In this document: piece after piece, positions 26,589 through 35,841 of the stretch
How positions within the stretch are numbered: the stretch's first letter is position 1
How the letters are laid out: each line of letters opens with the position of its first letter
DNA from: Bacillus rubiinfantis
GTDB lineage: Bacteria; Bacillota; Bacilli; Bacillales; Cytobacillaceae
NCBI GenBank assembly: GCA_000752035.1
Contig: CCFE01000030.1
Location: 248,001-312,000, forward strand
Length of the DNA: 64,000 nucleotides
Reading direction: 5' to 3'
Notes under the pieces: model-generated
The model's database searches: none
Told to the model about the DNA's origin: nothing
Seen by the model: only the letters and a program-made list of their open reading frames with translations
Made by a program: the position numbers and the translations under genes

Positions 26589-28016
26589 TTAGCTTGGTTT
26601 TTTCATTTGGGCTATATCGGAGGGGGATTCTTCCCATGATTCGACATTTTTTAGACCTGGAATGCTTGAGGTGTAGAATATCGGGTTATGGCCCTCAGCT
26701 TTTTGGTTTTTATAGTCCGTTAAGGCTGAGAATGCAATTTTACCCAATAATAGGATGGCAATTAAATTAATGATCGCCATTAAGCCCATAAAGAGGTCTG
26801 CAAGGTTCCAGACAAAGCTTAATTCAGCAAGCGAACCAAAGGCAACCATACCAACTACTGCGATTCGATAAACCGTTAATACTAATTTACTATTTTTGAT
26901 AAATTCAATATTGGATTCACCATAATAATAGTTTCCCACTACAGAACTGAAGGCAAATAAAAAGACAATAAATGCTAGAAAAATACCCGCCCATGATCCA
27001 AGCGAGCCTTCAAGGGCATTTTGCGTTAACACAATTCCATTGCCTTCCTTAGATGTATACAACCCCGATAATAAAATAATAAAGGCGGTTGCGCTGCAAA
27101 TTACTAATGTATCAACAAATACCCCTAGTGCTTGGATTAATCCTTGTTTAACCGGATGGCTGACCTCCGCGGTAGCAGCTGCATTCGGGGCACTTCCCAT
27201 TCCTGCCTCATTAGAAAATAGACCACGTTTAATTCCATTCATCATCGCCGCACCAAGGGCACCACCAGCAGCTTCCTTAAATCCAAAGGCACTTTCAAAA
27301 ATCAACTTAAAAACACCAGGAACAGCGGTAATATGTGTCACCATAATATATAAAGCTATCAAAATATACGCCCCGGCCATTACTGGTACCATCCACTCGG
27401 CCACCTTGGCAATCCGCTTAAGTCCGCCAAAAATAATTACCGCAGTAATAGCCGATAACACGAAAGCAATCAACGTCTTATTAATGCCAAATGAATTATT
27501 TAAAGAACTTGTAATCGTATTTGCCTGAACAGAGTTAAAGGCTAGTCCGAATGTTAAGGAAATTAGCACAGCAAAGGTAATTCCCATCCAGCGGGCATTG
27601 AGGGCCTTTTCCATATAGTAAGCCGGCCCGCCGCGAAAGGTATCGCCATCTTTCACTTTATAAATTTGGGCCAGCGTTGCTTCAATAAATGCAGATGCCG
27701 AACCAATTAGGGCAATCAGCCACATCCAGAATACTGCACCTGGCCCGCCAGTAGTAATCGCAATCGCAACACCAGCGAGATTCCCTGTTCCGACCCGGGA
27801 AGCAGTACTGATACAAAAGGCTTGAAATGAGGAAATACCCTTCTTGCTGCCAGTAGCTCCTTCTCCCATTAAACGGAACATTTCCCCAATCATCCGAAAT
27901 TGAACAAACTTCGTCCCAAAGGTAAAATATAATCCTGAACCTATTAGCAAAATAATCAAAACATATGACCATAATAAAGTATTAGTTCCATTTATTAAAT
28001 CTCCAATCATACCCAT
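26589..28016 (-). CDS. Alanine/glycine:cation symporter, AGCS family
   Basis: About 475 residues with around ten membrane segments. Family signatures: FCISTASRVGTGNLAGVA near residue 68, GPGAVFWMW, and GLFSNEAGMGSAPNAAATA near residue 268. It takes up alanine, glycine or glutamine with sodium (AlsT/GlnT type). ATG 28016 is 7 nt after TAGGAGG; ATG 28022 is directly adjacent to it. Monocistronic on the minus strand. Confidence 0.92.
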   Translation of the reverse strand: MGMIGDLINGTNTLLWSYVLIILLIGSGLYFTFGTKFVQFRMIGEMFRLMGEGATGSKKGISSFQAFCISTASRVGTGNLAGVAIAITTGGPGAVFWMWLIALIGSASAFIEATLAQIYKVKDGDTFRGGPAYYMEKALNARWMGITFAVLISLTFGLAFNSVQANTITSSLNNSFGINKTLIAFVLSAITAVIIFGGLKRIAKVAEWMVPVMAGAYILIALYIMVTHITAVPGVFKLIFESAFGFKEAAGGALGAAMMNGIKRGLFSNEAGMGSAPNAAATAEVSHPVKQGLIQALGVFVDTLVICSATAFIILLSGLYTSKEGNGIVLTQNALEGSLGSWAGIFLAFIVFLFAFSSVVGNYYYGESNIEFIKNSKLVLTVYRIAVVGMVAFGSLAELSFVWNLADLFMGLMAIINLIAILLLGKIAFSALTDYKNQKAEGHNPIFYTSSIPGLKNVESWEESPSDIAQMKKPS

Positions 28017-28121
28017 AACCATTCCTCCTAATCCCCAAAAAATACTATTCTAATGTAACAAATTTTCTGAACAACCGCAATGTTTAAAAATGCTAATTTC
28101 CCTTTAAAATAGAAAAAAATA

Positions 28122-28162
28122 GTGCCTGACACCATGTGATTCCTTCACATAGGGTCAGGCAC
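28122..28162 (-). terminator. Terminator of bioY built from a GTGCCTGAC dispersed repeat
   Basis: GTGCCTGAC(CC)(T)ATGTG and CACAT(GG)(T)GTCAGGCAC pair to form a hairpin of about 16 bp, followed on the minus strand by TATTTTTTTC. It lies 35 nt after bioY. The arms are the GGTGTCAGGCACC repeat scattered in many Bacillus genomes. Confidence 0.75.
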
Positions 28163-28196
28163 CTGAATCTTGATAACTTCTAGACATATTTTATTA

Positions 28197-28787
28197 TTAT
28201 GAAGCTCTTTTTAAATGTTTGAATTGCCCTTTGGATAGGACGGTTTTTTCAAGACGGTAGGCCATTACTCCGGCACAAATTGATAAAATGATGTCCTTTG
28301 GCAGCGGAGGTAGCATCCATAGCCAAGCTAGTTTGTAGTTAAAGCCATCTGGGGCTGCAAACCACAATTTATAGGCAATATACATCCAATTTGTCCCAAA
28401 AAGATAGTTGATAGACAATCCAATTAAGGCTGCCGTAGCGAACGCAATCAACCCTTTTTTCTTTTCAACAATTTTTCCAATAATAAATGCCATTAAGATA
28501 AACGATACAATAAATCCAAATGTTGGGCTGAGTATCGTTGACGGACCTGCACCAAACTTTGCGAAAACAGGAACTCCAACTAAGCCAACAAGCATATAAC
28601 TAATCATGGCAAGTGAGCCTAATCTGCTCCCCAAAACAAGACCCGCCAACACGGCAAAAAATGTTTGTAATGTAATCGGCACGCCACCTACAATTAAAAA
28701 CGGCGCCAATGTTGTAATATTGGCGCCAATCGCCATTAATGCAACAAACATCCCAACTAACGTGATATCTAGTGCTGTTAATTTCAT
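28197..28787 (-). CDS. bioY: BioY biotin transporter S component
   Basis: 196 residues with six membrane segments; the GVPITLQTFFAVLAGLVLGSRLG region near residue 33 is the BioY signature. It captures biotin for an energy-coupling-factor transporter whose A/A'/T subunits are encoded elsewhere, or works alone. GGGTGGGAG precedes the ATG. The promoter overlaps a BirA-like operator, so expression should fall when biotin is plentiful. Confidence 0.93.
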   Translation of the reverse strand: MKLTALDITLVGMFVALMAIGANITTLAPFLIVGGVPITLQTFFAVLAGLVLGSRLGSLAMISYMLVGLVGVPVFAKFGAGPSTILSPTFGFIVSFILMAFIIGKIVEKKKGLIAFATAALIGLSINYLFGTNWMYIAYKLWFAAPDGFNYKLAWLWMLPPLPKDIILSICAGVMAYRLEKTVLSKGQFKHLKRAS

Positions 28788-28797
28788 TTTTCTCCCA

Positions 28798-28840
28798 CCC
28801 TATCCAATAATTTGATAGTTTTAAGATAAACTGGATAGGG
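28798..28840. promoter_or_regulatory. Inverted repeat CCCTATCCA / TGGATAGGG in the bioY leader
   Basis: A perfect 9-bp inverted repeat separated by 25 bases. One arm lies between the -35 and -10, the other at the ribosome-binding region. Only one arm would be transcribed, so a DNA-level role (second operator) is more likely than an RNA hairpin. Confidence 0.45.
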
Positions 28841-28874
28841 ATATTTGTCAACTTATTTATATAAATAGTTAACA
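28828..28874 (-). promoter_or_regulatory. bioY promoter with BirA-like operator
   Basis: TGTTAACT, 13 bases, AGTTGACA is the form of a Gram-positive BirA box. The right arm contains the -35 TTGACA; a 17-nt spacer then leads to TATCTT. Bound BirA would block RNA polymerase. Confidence 0.75.
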
Positions 28875-28954
28875 TAAATTTATTGACAAAATATGCGTAC
28901 AGCCTCATTATGTTCAATGAAATTAGACAGCTTTTATATAACCCCCTTAAGGCG

Positions 28955-28990
28955 CAAAAATAGAGCTGATCATAGTGACCAGCTCAAAAT
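28955..28990 (-). terminator. Terminator of psuG
   Basis: GAGCTG and CAGCTC form the stem; on the minus strand TATTTTTGCG follows. Confidence 0.75.
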
Positions 28991-29014
28991 CAATAAATGA
29001 AAATGGTATTCATC

Positions 29015-29929
29015 TTATTTTTTTGCTTGAAGTTTTACAGCAATCTGCGCCCCTAGCACAGCGTTATTTTTTACAAGGGCGATGTTTGCATCTAAGCTCT
29101 TACCAGCAGTTAGTTCTTTAACCTTTGCCAAAAGGAATGGGGTTACTTCCTTTCCAGAAATATGCTGCTCTTCAGCTTCCTTCAGTGCAGTTTCAATTAC
29201 TTCGGTAATCACTTTTTCCTCCATCGCATGTTCCTCAGGGATAGGGTTGGCAATAACCGCCCCGCCTTTAAGCTGTAAATCCCATTTGGTCTTCAAGGTT
29301 TGCGAAATGGTTTCTACATCATCAGCTCGGAAGTTGACTGCAAATTTACTTGAACGGGTATAAAATGCTGGCAATACGTCCGTTTGATACCCAATGACCG
29401 GCACACCTTTCGTTTCAAGATATTCCAAAGTTAGTCCTAAATCCAAAATTGATTTTGCCCCTGCACATATAACCGCAACATTTGTTTGCGCTAGTTCTTC
29501 CAGGTCTGCCGAAATATCCATTGTTGTTTCTGCGCCACGATGGACCCCGCCAATTCCGCCAGTAACAAAAATTTCAATCCCGGCTAATTCTGCACAGATC
29601 ATCGTCGCAGCAACTGTTGTAGCACCCAATTGTTTAGTTGCCAGCAAATAGGCTAGGTCACGGCGTGAAGCTTTTGCTACATTTGTACTCTTACCGAACA
29701 TCTCCAATTCCTCATCCGATAAGCCAATTTTAATTTTTCCATCAACAATGGCAATTGTCGCAGGAACCGCACCATTGTCTCGAATAATTTGCTCTACTTC
29801 ACGTGCAGTCTGTACATTTTGCGGATATGGCATCCCGTGCGAGATAATTGTCGATTCCAGTGCCACTATTGGTTTTCCTTGTTCTTGGCCTACTTTTACT
29901 TCTTCAGATAAAACTAGATACTCTTTCAT
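29015..29929 (-). CDS. psuG: Pseudouridine-5'-phosphate glycosidase
   Basis: 304 residues. Cleaves pseudouridine 5'-phosphate to uracil and ribose 5-phosphate. The opening PIVALESTIISHGMPYPQN and the segment VTGGIGGVHRGAETTMDISADL (near residue 130) are diagnostic. The catalytic lysine lies in GAKSILD. GGAGGAG precedes the ATG, which overlaps the psuK stop (ATGA). Second gene of a two-gene pseudouridine degradation operon. Confidence 0.95.
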   Translation of the reverse strand: MKEYLVLSEEVKVGQEQGKPIVALESTIISHGMPYPQNVQTAREVEQIIRDNGAVPATIAIVDGKIKIGLSDEELEMFGKSTNVAKASRRDLAYLLATKQLGATTVAATMICAELAGIEIFVTGGIGGVHRGAETTMDISADLEELAQTNVAVICAGAKSILDLGLTLEYLETKGVPVIGYQTDVLPAFYTRSSKFAVNFRADDVETISQTLKTKWDLQLKGGAVIANPIPEEHAMEEKVITEVIETALKEAEEQHISGKEVTPFLLAKVKELTAGKSLDANIALVKNNAVLGAQIAVKLQAKK

Positions 29930-31035
29930 ATTAACTCCTCCAACTCTTGTTGTAATTGTGCTGCTGATAAATCACGACGAACAGTATAAGATGATTGCAG
30001 GGTCTTTGCGGCATTTACAGTACCAGCCTGCGCTATTTCGCTTAAGCTTTTCCCCTCAAGCCACGAGTACACCACTGCTGCCGAAAACGCATCTCCCGCG
30101 CCTGTCACATCAATAATTTTCCTTACTTCAACAGAAGGAACGTGGATAATCCCTTCTTCACTATTTCCAATCATCGCACCGTTTTTCCCACTGGTAATGA
30201 CGACATTTTCAATCCCTAAGGAAAGCCATTTTTTTAATGCTGCTTCCCAATCAGCATTACTGTTAATCTTCATATCAAAAAAGGTCTCTGATTCATCTCG
30301 GTTAGTAATTAGCCAGGTGACACCGCTCAAATCATCAGGTAAATGACTCATTTTCGGTGATGAAACCGGAATTAATACTAATGGCCGGTCATGCTTCTTG
30401 GCAAAAAACACAAGAAACTGCAGCGTTTCTTTAGGGCAATTTAAATCTGTGATGATGCATTTCGCCCGGCTGAGTAATCCATCCTGTTTTAACAGCACCT
30501 CTGAAGTTAGCTCTTCATAAACTTCCATATCTGCTAAAGCGATAATCATTTCCCCATCAGTATCTAATACAGCGGTATAAGAACCTGTTGCCATGCCGGG
30601 AACTTTCGCTACTTGGTCTAAATTCATATATAGCTTGGACTCTTCTTCAATGAAGCTCCAGTCACTATCAGCACCACAAACCGTTAGCAGCGTAACCTCC
30701 TCCCCAAGCCGTCCCAAGTTCTCAGCAATATTGCGAGCAACTCCGCCGACACTTTTGGACGATTGAATTGGATTGGAGGTGCCGAGCTGTGCCTTTTCCT
30801 TCACATGAAACTTACGATCTAGATTAGCACCGCCAATGCAGACAATTTGCTGCGATTCATTTAAAATATAGGCTCTCCCAACTATATGCCCCTTCCGTGT
30901 TAATCCAGATATGATATTGGCAACAGACGGTCGCGACAGTCCCACCGCTTCAGCAAGCTCTTGCTGAGAGATATAGGGGTTCTTACGGATGGACTCATAA
31001 ATTTGCTGCTCTTTATCTGTCATTTTTTCTGCCAA
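29926..31035 (-). CDS. psuK: Pseudouridine kinase with N-terminal winged HTH, PfkB family
   Basis: About 369 residues. Residues 1-55 form an HTH (NPYISQQELAEAVGLSRPSV); the rest is a PfkB kinase with CIGGANLDRKF, the GGVARNIAENL substrate region and the catalytic VTGAGDAFSAAV near residue 320. Phosphorylates pseudouridine for PsuG. TTG 31035 is chosen because GGGAGGTGAGAG is 8 nt upstream; ATG 31023 would be too far from it. The HTH may let the enzyme regulate its own operon, but this is not shown by the sequence. Confidence 0.9.
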   Translation of the reverse strand: MAEKMTDKEQQIYESIRKNPYISQQELAEAVGLSRPSVANIISGLTRKGHIVGRAYILNESQQIVCIGGANLDRKFHVKEKAQLGTSNPIQSSKSVGGVARNIAENLGRLGEEVTLLTVCGADSDWSFIEEESKLYMNLDQVAKVPGMATGSYTAVLDTDGEMIIALADMEVYEELTSEVLLKQDGLLSRAKCIITDLNCPKETLQFLVFFAKKHDRPLVLIPVSSPKMSHLPDDLSGVTWLITNRDESETFFDMKINSNADWEAALKKWLSLGIENVVITSGKNGAMIGNSEEGIIHVPSVEVRKIIDVTGAGDAFSAAVVYSWLEGKSLSEIAQAGTVNAAKTLQSSYTVRRDLSAAQLQQELEELI

Positions 31036-31303
31036 ACTCTCACCTCCCAACTTCCGAAACTTTTGTTTGTGAACTAAACTTATGTTTAAATTCTACTCCC
31101 TTTTCTCTGCCTTGTCAACACGCTCTCTCTTAACTTAAACGAATTTGTTCCTGCTCATTCATTCAGTCAAAAGTCCATTTTTTTCAAAAAAAAGCAGTCT
31201 GATGGAAAATTCAATATTATCGCTTTATCACCCCGATTAGTAATTCACCATAAAATAGAGAAATAAAGTGTAACTCCTTGTGAAGGGAAAGATGTGATAT
31301 TTC

Positions 31304-31843
31304 ATGAGCAAAACATACGAACCCGACCGGTTTGTTTTTAAAAATTTACAAGAGAAGCGAATGTCATTTGAACAGGTGTTTCAACGAATAATTGAATTTA
31401 TGAAGGCAGATTCCTGTGGCCAGTTTCGCTTAATGGTGGGGACTGACTCACAAGTTCATAAACGTAATACAGTCTTTATTACGGGAATCGTGATTCAGAA
31501 TGAGGGAAAAGGAGTGTGGGCGTGCATCAATAAGGTCGTGATTCCTAGAAAAATGACACAGCTCCACGAACGAATATCCCAAGAATTATCATTAACTGAA
31601 GAAATTGTCGCCCTGTTCAATGATGAACGGAAAAACGCATTGATTGAGACAGTCCTGCCTCATCTGTATCAAGGCGCAACCTTCACAATGGAAGGGCATA
31701 TTGATATTGGGGCCGGCAAGCGAAATAAAACAAGGGAATTTGTCAAAGAAATGGTCACACGAATGGAATCAATTGGGGTCGAACCTAAAATCAAACCTGA
31801 TGCCTTCGTGGCCTCCAGTTATGCCAATCGTTATACAAAATAA
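31304..31843 (+). CDS. ykuK: YkuK family protein (DUF458, RNase H-like fold)
   Basis: 179 residues, similar in length and sequence to B. subtilis YkuK. LMVGTDSQVHKRNTVFITG near residue 43 contains an RNase H-like DS motif, and the C-terminal PDAFVASSYANRYT is conserved in the family. Function is not established. GAAGGGAAAGATG lies upstream. Monocistronic; a hairpin separates it from the siderophore operon. Confidence 0.85.
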   Translation: MSKTYEPDRFVFKNLQEKRMSFEQVFQRIIEFMKADSCGQFRLMVGTDSQVHKRNTVFITGIVIQNEGKGVWACINKVVIPRKMTQLHERISQELSLTEEIVALFNDERKNALIETVLPHLYQGATFTMEGHIDIGAGKRNKTREFVKEMVTRMESIGVEPKIKPDAFVASSYANRYTK

Positions 31844-31861
31844 TTTACAGTCTTGAAAATT

Positions 31862-31913
31862 AAAAATGAGCAGTTGTCAGGAAACGTTTTTCCCTAACAC
31901 CTGCTCATTTTTT
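31862..31913. terminator. Bidirectional terminator between ykuK and the siderophore operon
   Basis: AAAAATGAGCAG and CTGCTCATTTTTT form a 12-bp stem with further inner pairing (GTCAGGAAA/TTTCCCTAAC-like). Confidence 0.85.
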
Positions 31914-31931
31914 ATACAATAATAGAAGGAT

Positions 31932-32885
31932 TTATAATGCTGCTTCGATTTCATCTGCCATAAGTTGAACAGATTTTAGGCCGCCGCCGCTCAAATACCA
32001 AGTGTCAGCATTTAAATAAATGATTTTCCCATTTTTATACGCATTTGTCTTTTTAACTAAGTCATTTTCAATCGTCTTTTTAGCACCGCTTTCACCGCCA
32101 ATAGCAACATTGCGGTCAATTACAAATAATACGTCGGGATTTTTCTCCATAATGTACTCAAAGGTAATACTTTGTCCGTGTGTGGAAACTTCAATATTTT
32201 CATCTGCCGCCCCGTAACCAAAGACATCATGAATGATACCAAAACGTGAGCTCTTGCCATAAGCGCTTACTTTTCCTTCATTGGCGAGAACAATTAATGC
32301 CTTTTTATTCTCGGCAGTAGCAGCTTTATTTACGGTTGCAATTTTCCCATCAATATCTTTTAATTTCGTAGCAACTTGATCCTCTTTGCCAAAAATCTCT
32401 CCGACTAGTTCCATATTTTTCTTGAAAGAGTCCATGTACTTGGCATAGTCATATTCAATAAATACAGTTGGAGCAATTTCAGCAAATTGGTCATATAATT
32501 CTGCTTGACGACCTGAGATAAAAATAACATCTGGCTGTAACTCGTGAATTGCCTCAAAATCAGGTTCCTTCAGACTGCCTACATTCGTATACTTTTTATC
32601 ACTATATTTTTCTAAATACTTGGGAATAGCCATTTGTGGAACACCAGTCACTTCAACACCTAACTCATCAAGCGTATCTAAGATTCCAAAATCAAAAACA
32701 ACTACTTTTTTCGGATTTTTTTCAACTTTTGCTTCCCCATATTGGCTTTTCACCGTAATTGTTTCACTATTCGCATTACTGCCAGAAGTCTTTTTTGACG
32801 TCCCCTCATCCTTCGATGTGCCTCCACAAGCAGCTAAGACAAGCATAATCGAAAACAACAAACCTAACATACTATACTTTTTCAT
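31932..32885 (-). CDS. yclQ: Siderophore-binding lipoprotein, YclQ/FpuA type
   Basis: About 317 residues. Signal peptide MKKYSMLGLLFSIML with lipobox LAAC, then a Ser/Thr/Lys linker and a class III metal-siderophore binding fold (VVVFDFGILDTLDELGV, LQPDVIFISGRQ). The start at 32885 follows GGTGAGGGAGAG; the longer frame is spurious. Closest in layout and motifs to the petrobactin-binding YclQ. Last gene of the four-gene importer, in the yclNOPQ order. Confidence 0.88.
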   Translation of the reverse strand: MKKYSMLGLLFSIMLVLAACGGTSKDEGTSKKTSGSNANSETITVKSQYGEAKVEKNPKKVVVFDFGILDTLDELGVEVTGVPQMAIPKYLEKYSDKKYTNVGSLKEPDFEAIHELQPDVIFISGRQAELYDQFAEIAPTVFIEYDYAKYMDSFKKNMELVGEIFGKEDQVATKLKDIDGKIATVNKAATAENKKALIVLANEGKVSAYGKSSRFGIIHDVFGYGAADENIEVSTHGQSITFEYIMEKNPDVLFVIDRNVAIGGESGAKKTIENDLVKKTNAYKNGKIIYLNADTWYLSGGGLKSVQLMADEIEAAL

Positions 32886-32904
32886 GAATTTCTCTCCCTC
32901 ACCA

Positions 32905-33666
32905 TTAAGAATTAAAGTACACACAAATGCGGCATCCATCCATTTTTTGGATTGGTATATCCATATCATAAATTTCTTTTAAAGAATCAGATTGAATAAT
33001 GTCTTCCGTTGGGCCGTTTTTCACTACTCTGCCATCCTTCATTGCAACGATCCAGTCCGAATAGACAGAGGCAAAATTAATATCATGAAGAACGATGATG
33101 ACTGTTTTACCAAGTTCATCAACAAGCCGGCGCAGGATCTTCATAATTTGTACCGAATGTTTCATATCAAGATTATTCAATGGCTCGTCAAGCAGAATAT
33201 ATTCTGTATCCTGGGCAATGACCATCGCGATAAAGGCACGTTGCCGCTGTCCACCTGATAATTCGTCTAAGTATTTATCTTGCATATCCGTTAAGTGCAT
33301 ATATTCAAGTGATTGGTCAACAATCCGTTCATCTTCCTCTGTCAGTCGTCCCTTTGAATATGGAAAACGACCAAAGGAAACGAGTTCGCGAATCGTCAGC
33401 CGTACATTCATATAATTTGACTGTTTTAAAATCGAAACCCGTTTTGCAAACTCATTCGATTTCATTTTTCGCGCATCCGCCTTATCAATCAACACTTCCC
33501 CTGTATCAGCATCAAGCAGTCGGCTGACCATCGAAAGCAAAGTCGACTTCCCTGCACCATTTGGACCAATGAAGGAGGTGATTTTTCTAGGCTGGATCGT
33601 CACCGACACATCCTCGACAACTGCCTTCTTTCCATAAAACTTTGACAGTGAAACGACTTGAATCAT
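32905..33666 (-). CDS. yclP: Siderophore ABC transporter ATP-binding protein, YclP type
   Basis: About 253 residues. Walker A GPNGAGKSTLLS near residue 34, signature LSGGQRQRAFIAMVIAQ, Walker B YILLDEPLNNLD, H-loop VLHD. The start at 33666 overlaps the permease stop by ATGA; the upstream 36 codons of the open frame are discarded. Energises iron-siderophore import through the two adjacent FecCD permeases. Confidence 0.9.
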   Translation of the reverse strand: MIQVVSLSKFYGKKAVVEDVSVTIQPRKITSFIGPNGAGKSTLLSMVSRLLDADTGEVLIDKADARKMKSNEFAKRVSILKQSNYMNVRLTIRELVSFGRFPYSKGRLTEEDERIVDQSLEYMHLTDMQDKYLDELSGGQRQRAFIAMVIAQDTEYILLDEPLNNLDMKHSVQIMKILRRLVDELGKTVIIVLHDINFASVYSDWIVAMKDGRVVKNGPTEDIIQSDSLKEIYDMDIPIQKMDGCRICVYFNS

Positions 33667-34613
33667 TGTGCATTCCTCGCTTTCAATAGTAAGTAAATAA
33701 AATACACGCCGCCGAAAAAGTTGATAATCACACTGAGAGTCGTGGAAAATGTAAACACTCGTTCCACTACCCATTGTCCGCCGACAAGGGCAATAATACT
33801 CATCACAATAGCACCGCCAATCAACGTCCGATGCTTATATGTGTTGAAGAATTGATACGATAGATTGGCTACAATTAACCCAAAGAAAGTTATTGGCCCC
33901 ACAAGAGCTGTTGAAATCGAAATAAAAATGGCAACGATAATCAGCATTTGTTTGACAATCGAATCATAAGGAACTCCCAAGTTTATGGCTGTTTCCCTGC
34001 CCAGGGACAAGACATCTAAATATTTGACAAAACGCCATGCGTAGATGATGACGACAGCCACTATCATAACTGATAGCCAGACTAAGTCAGCATTTATATT
34101 GTTAAAGCTGGCAAACATTCTGTCTTGAACGATTTGAAATTCATTTGGGTCGATTAACACCTGCAAAAATGTTGAAATACTTGAGAAAAATGTTCCAACA
34201 ATGATTCCAACAAGCAATAAGAAATATATCTGCTGGCTGCCCTTTTTAAATAAAAAGCGATATAGCAGCAGGGCAAAGACAATCATTACGGATACAGACA
34301 ATAAGAAGTTAACTTGTTTATTTACCGCAATCATATGTCCTGAGCCTAAAAAGAAAATAATTAATGTTTGTATGAGTAAATAAAGTGAATCTAGGCCCAT
34401 AATACTTGGCGTCAAAATTTTATTATGAGTAATGGTTTGAAACACCACAGTTGCATAGGCAATTGTTAATCCTGTCAGAACCATGGCGATTACTTTGATT
34501 GCCCTTCTTGGCAAAGCATAGTCAAAACTGCCGTTTAAATCATGGAGTAAATAGATGGCACAACAACCTGCAGCGATCAATGCAAGGATGGCCATTTTTA
34601 TACTGTTACGCAT
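33663..34613 (-). CDS. yclO: Iron-siderophore ABC permease, YclO type (FecCD family)
   Basis: 316 residues with nine to ten membrane segments. FecCD features include LGRETAINLGVPYD near residue 200 (ATPase contact) and GPITFFGLIVANLSYQF near residue 240. GGAGG precedes the ATG at 34613. Forms the channel with the overlapping permease upstream. Confidence 0.9.
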   Translation of the reverse strand: MRNSIKMAILALIAAGCCAIYLLHDLNGSFDYALPRRAIKVIAMVLTGLTIAYATVVFQTITHNKILTPSIMGLDSLYLLIQTLIIFFLGSGHMIAVNKQVNFLLSVSVMIVFALLLYRFLFKKGSQQIYFLLLVGIIVGTFFSSISTFLQVLIDPNEFQIVQDRMFASFNNINADLVWLSVMIVAVVIIYAWRFVKYLDVLSLGRETAINLGVPYDSIVKQMLIIVAIFISISTALVGPITFFGLIVANLSYQFFNTYKHRTLIGGAIVMSIIALVGGQWVVERVFTFSTTLSVIINFFGGVYFIYLLLKARNAQ

Positions 34614-35556
34614 AGTCTTTCCTCCGGAATAACAGATATAAGAAAATGCCGCTTCCGATTACACCGACCATGAGACTGATCGAAATCTCATATGGAAAAA
34701 TAATCAGGCGTCCTAAAATATCACAAACCAAGAGGAAGATTGCGCCAAGTAATGCCGTATGCGGCAGTGTTTTTTGTAAGTGGTCACCTTTAAAAATGGA
34801 AATAATGTTAGGGATAATCAAGCCGAGAAACGGAATTGTTCCAACTGTTAACACAACGGTTGCCGTGATTAAAGCAACAAGTATTAATCCAATATTAACA
34901 ATCCGCCGATATGGAAGTCCTAGGTTCTTTGAAAAATCCTCCCCCATTCCCGCGACCGTAAAGCGATTCGCGTAAAAATAAGCGATTATTAAAATTGGTA
35001 CACTTATGTAAAGTAGTTCATAACGTCCTTTCATAATCATTGAAAAGTCACCTTGAAGCCATGCCGACATATTTTGGATGACATCAGCACGATAAGCAAA
35101 AAAGGTAGTCACGGAAGACAAAATATTACCAAACATTAATCCCACAAGCGGAATGAAAATGGCATCTTTAAACTTAATGCGGTCAAGAATTTGCATGAAC
35201 AAAAAAGTTCCAGCAAGTGCGAAGATAAAGGCGACTGCCATCTTCTCCAGCATCGATGCATTGGCAAATAATAGCATTGAAACTAGAATTCCTAATCTAG
35301 TTGCATCTAAAGTTCCCGCCGTTGTTGGCGAAACAAATTTGTTACGGCTTAGCTGCTGCATAATTAAACCAGTAATGCTCATTCCGGCTCCTGCCATTAA
35401 AATGGCCACTAGCCTAGGCAAGCGGCTAATCAAAAATATTTGCGTTTCTTCAGATTGCAAATCCAATAACTCCAATGGTGTAATACTGCTAACGCCGACA
35501 AACAACGAAGCAATAGACAACGCGATTAACGCTAATCCTAGATATTTAATCTTCAT
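34606..35556 (-). CDS. yclN: Iron-siderophore ABC permease, YclN type (FecCD family)
   Basis: 316 residues, nine to ten membrane segments. SRLPRLVAILMAGAGMSITG near residue 45 and GTIPFLGLIIPNIISIF near residue 240 are FecCD signatures. First gene of the operon; TTGGGGAAG lies before the ATG. Two Fur-box-like sequences lie 42-128 bases upstream, so the operon should be induced by iron shortage. Confidence 0.9.
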   Translation of the reverse strand: MKIKYLGLALIALSIASLFVGVSSITPLELLDLQSEETQIFLISRLPRLVAILMAGAGMSITGLIMQQLSRNKFVSPTTAGTLDATRLGILVSMLLFANASMLEKMAVAFIFALAGTFLFMQILDRIKFKDAIFIPLVGLMFGNILSSVTTFFAYRADVIQNMSAWLQGDFSMIMKGRYELLYISVPILIIAYFYANRFTVAGMGEDFSKNLGLPYRRIVNIGLILVALITATVVLTVGTIPFLGLIIPNIISIFKGDHLQKTLPHTALLGAIFLLVCDILGRLIIFPYEISISLMVGVIGSGIFLYLLFRRKDYA

Positions 35557-35597
35557 GGCTTCCCCAACATTTCCCTTTTTTTGCTGTTATCAGTGAC

Positions 35598-35616
35598 ATT
35601 GAAAATCATTATCAAC
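35598..35616 (-). promoter_or_regulatory. Fur box upstream of the siderophore operon
   Basis: ATTGAAAATCATTATCAAC is a close match to the 19-bp Fur consensus GATAATGATAATCATTATC. It lies 42 bases before the yclN start. Confidence 0.8.
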
Positions 35617-35665
35617 TACCCTTACAAATTTGATTATATCACCGTTATTATTGAAGTCAATGCTA

Positions 35666-35684
35666 ATTGAGAATTTTTATCAAT
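35666..35684 (-). promoter_or_regulatory. Second Fur-box-like sequence
   Basis: ATTGAGAATTTTTATCAAT keeps both GAnAAT/ATCA half-sites with an imperfect centre, 50 bases beyond the first box. Confidence 0.45.
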
Positions 35685-35730
35685 GATTTTTCAAAATCTT
35701 ATCTAAACTTCAATTCGCAATAAAGTGAGA

Positions 35731-35775
35731 CTTCCATCAGCGGGGGTCTTACTGCCCGTTAAGGCGGGATAAAAA
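35731..35775. repeat. Dispersed hairpin element (CAGCGGGGG...CTGCCCGTTAAGGCGGGAT)
   Basis: TGAGACTTCCATCAGCGGGG, then a hairpin CCCG-TTAAGG-CGGG. I recall this type of element as scattered in Bacillus intergenic DNA; only one copy is in this window. The rest of 35685-35830 shows nothing else recognisable. Confidence 0.4.
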
Positions 35776-35841
35776 TACTCCTTTTACTTTAGTATCCTCA
35801 TGCCCTTATCGACTTGTAATTTTTTACATTAGGAGAGAAGT

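Noticed and set aside
27040..27528. 162-codon plus-strand open frame inside the AGCS symporter gene
   Set aside because: It is an antisense shadow of a clear membrane transporter; no ribosome site and no recognisable family.
35153..35596. 147-codon plus-strand open frame opposite yclN
   Set aside because: Antisense to a well-supported FecCD permease and running through the Fur region.
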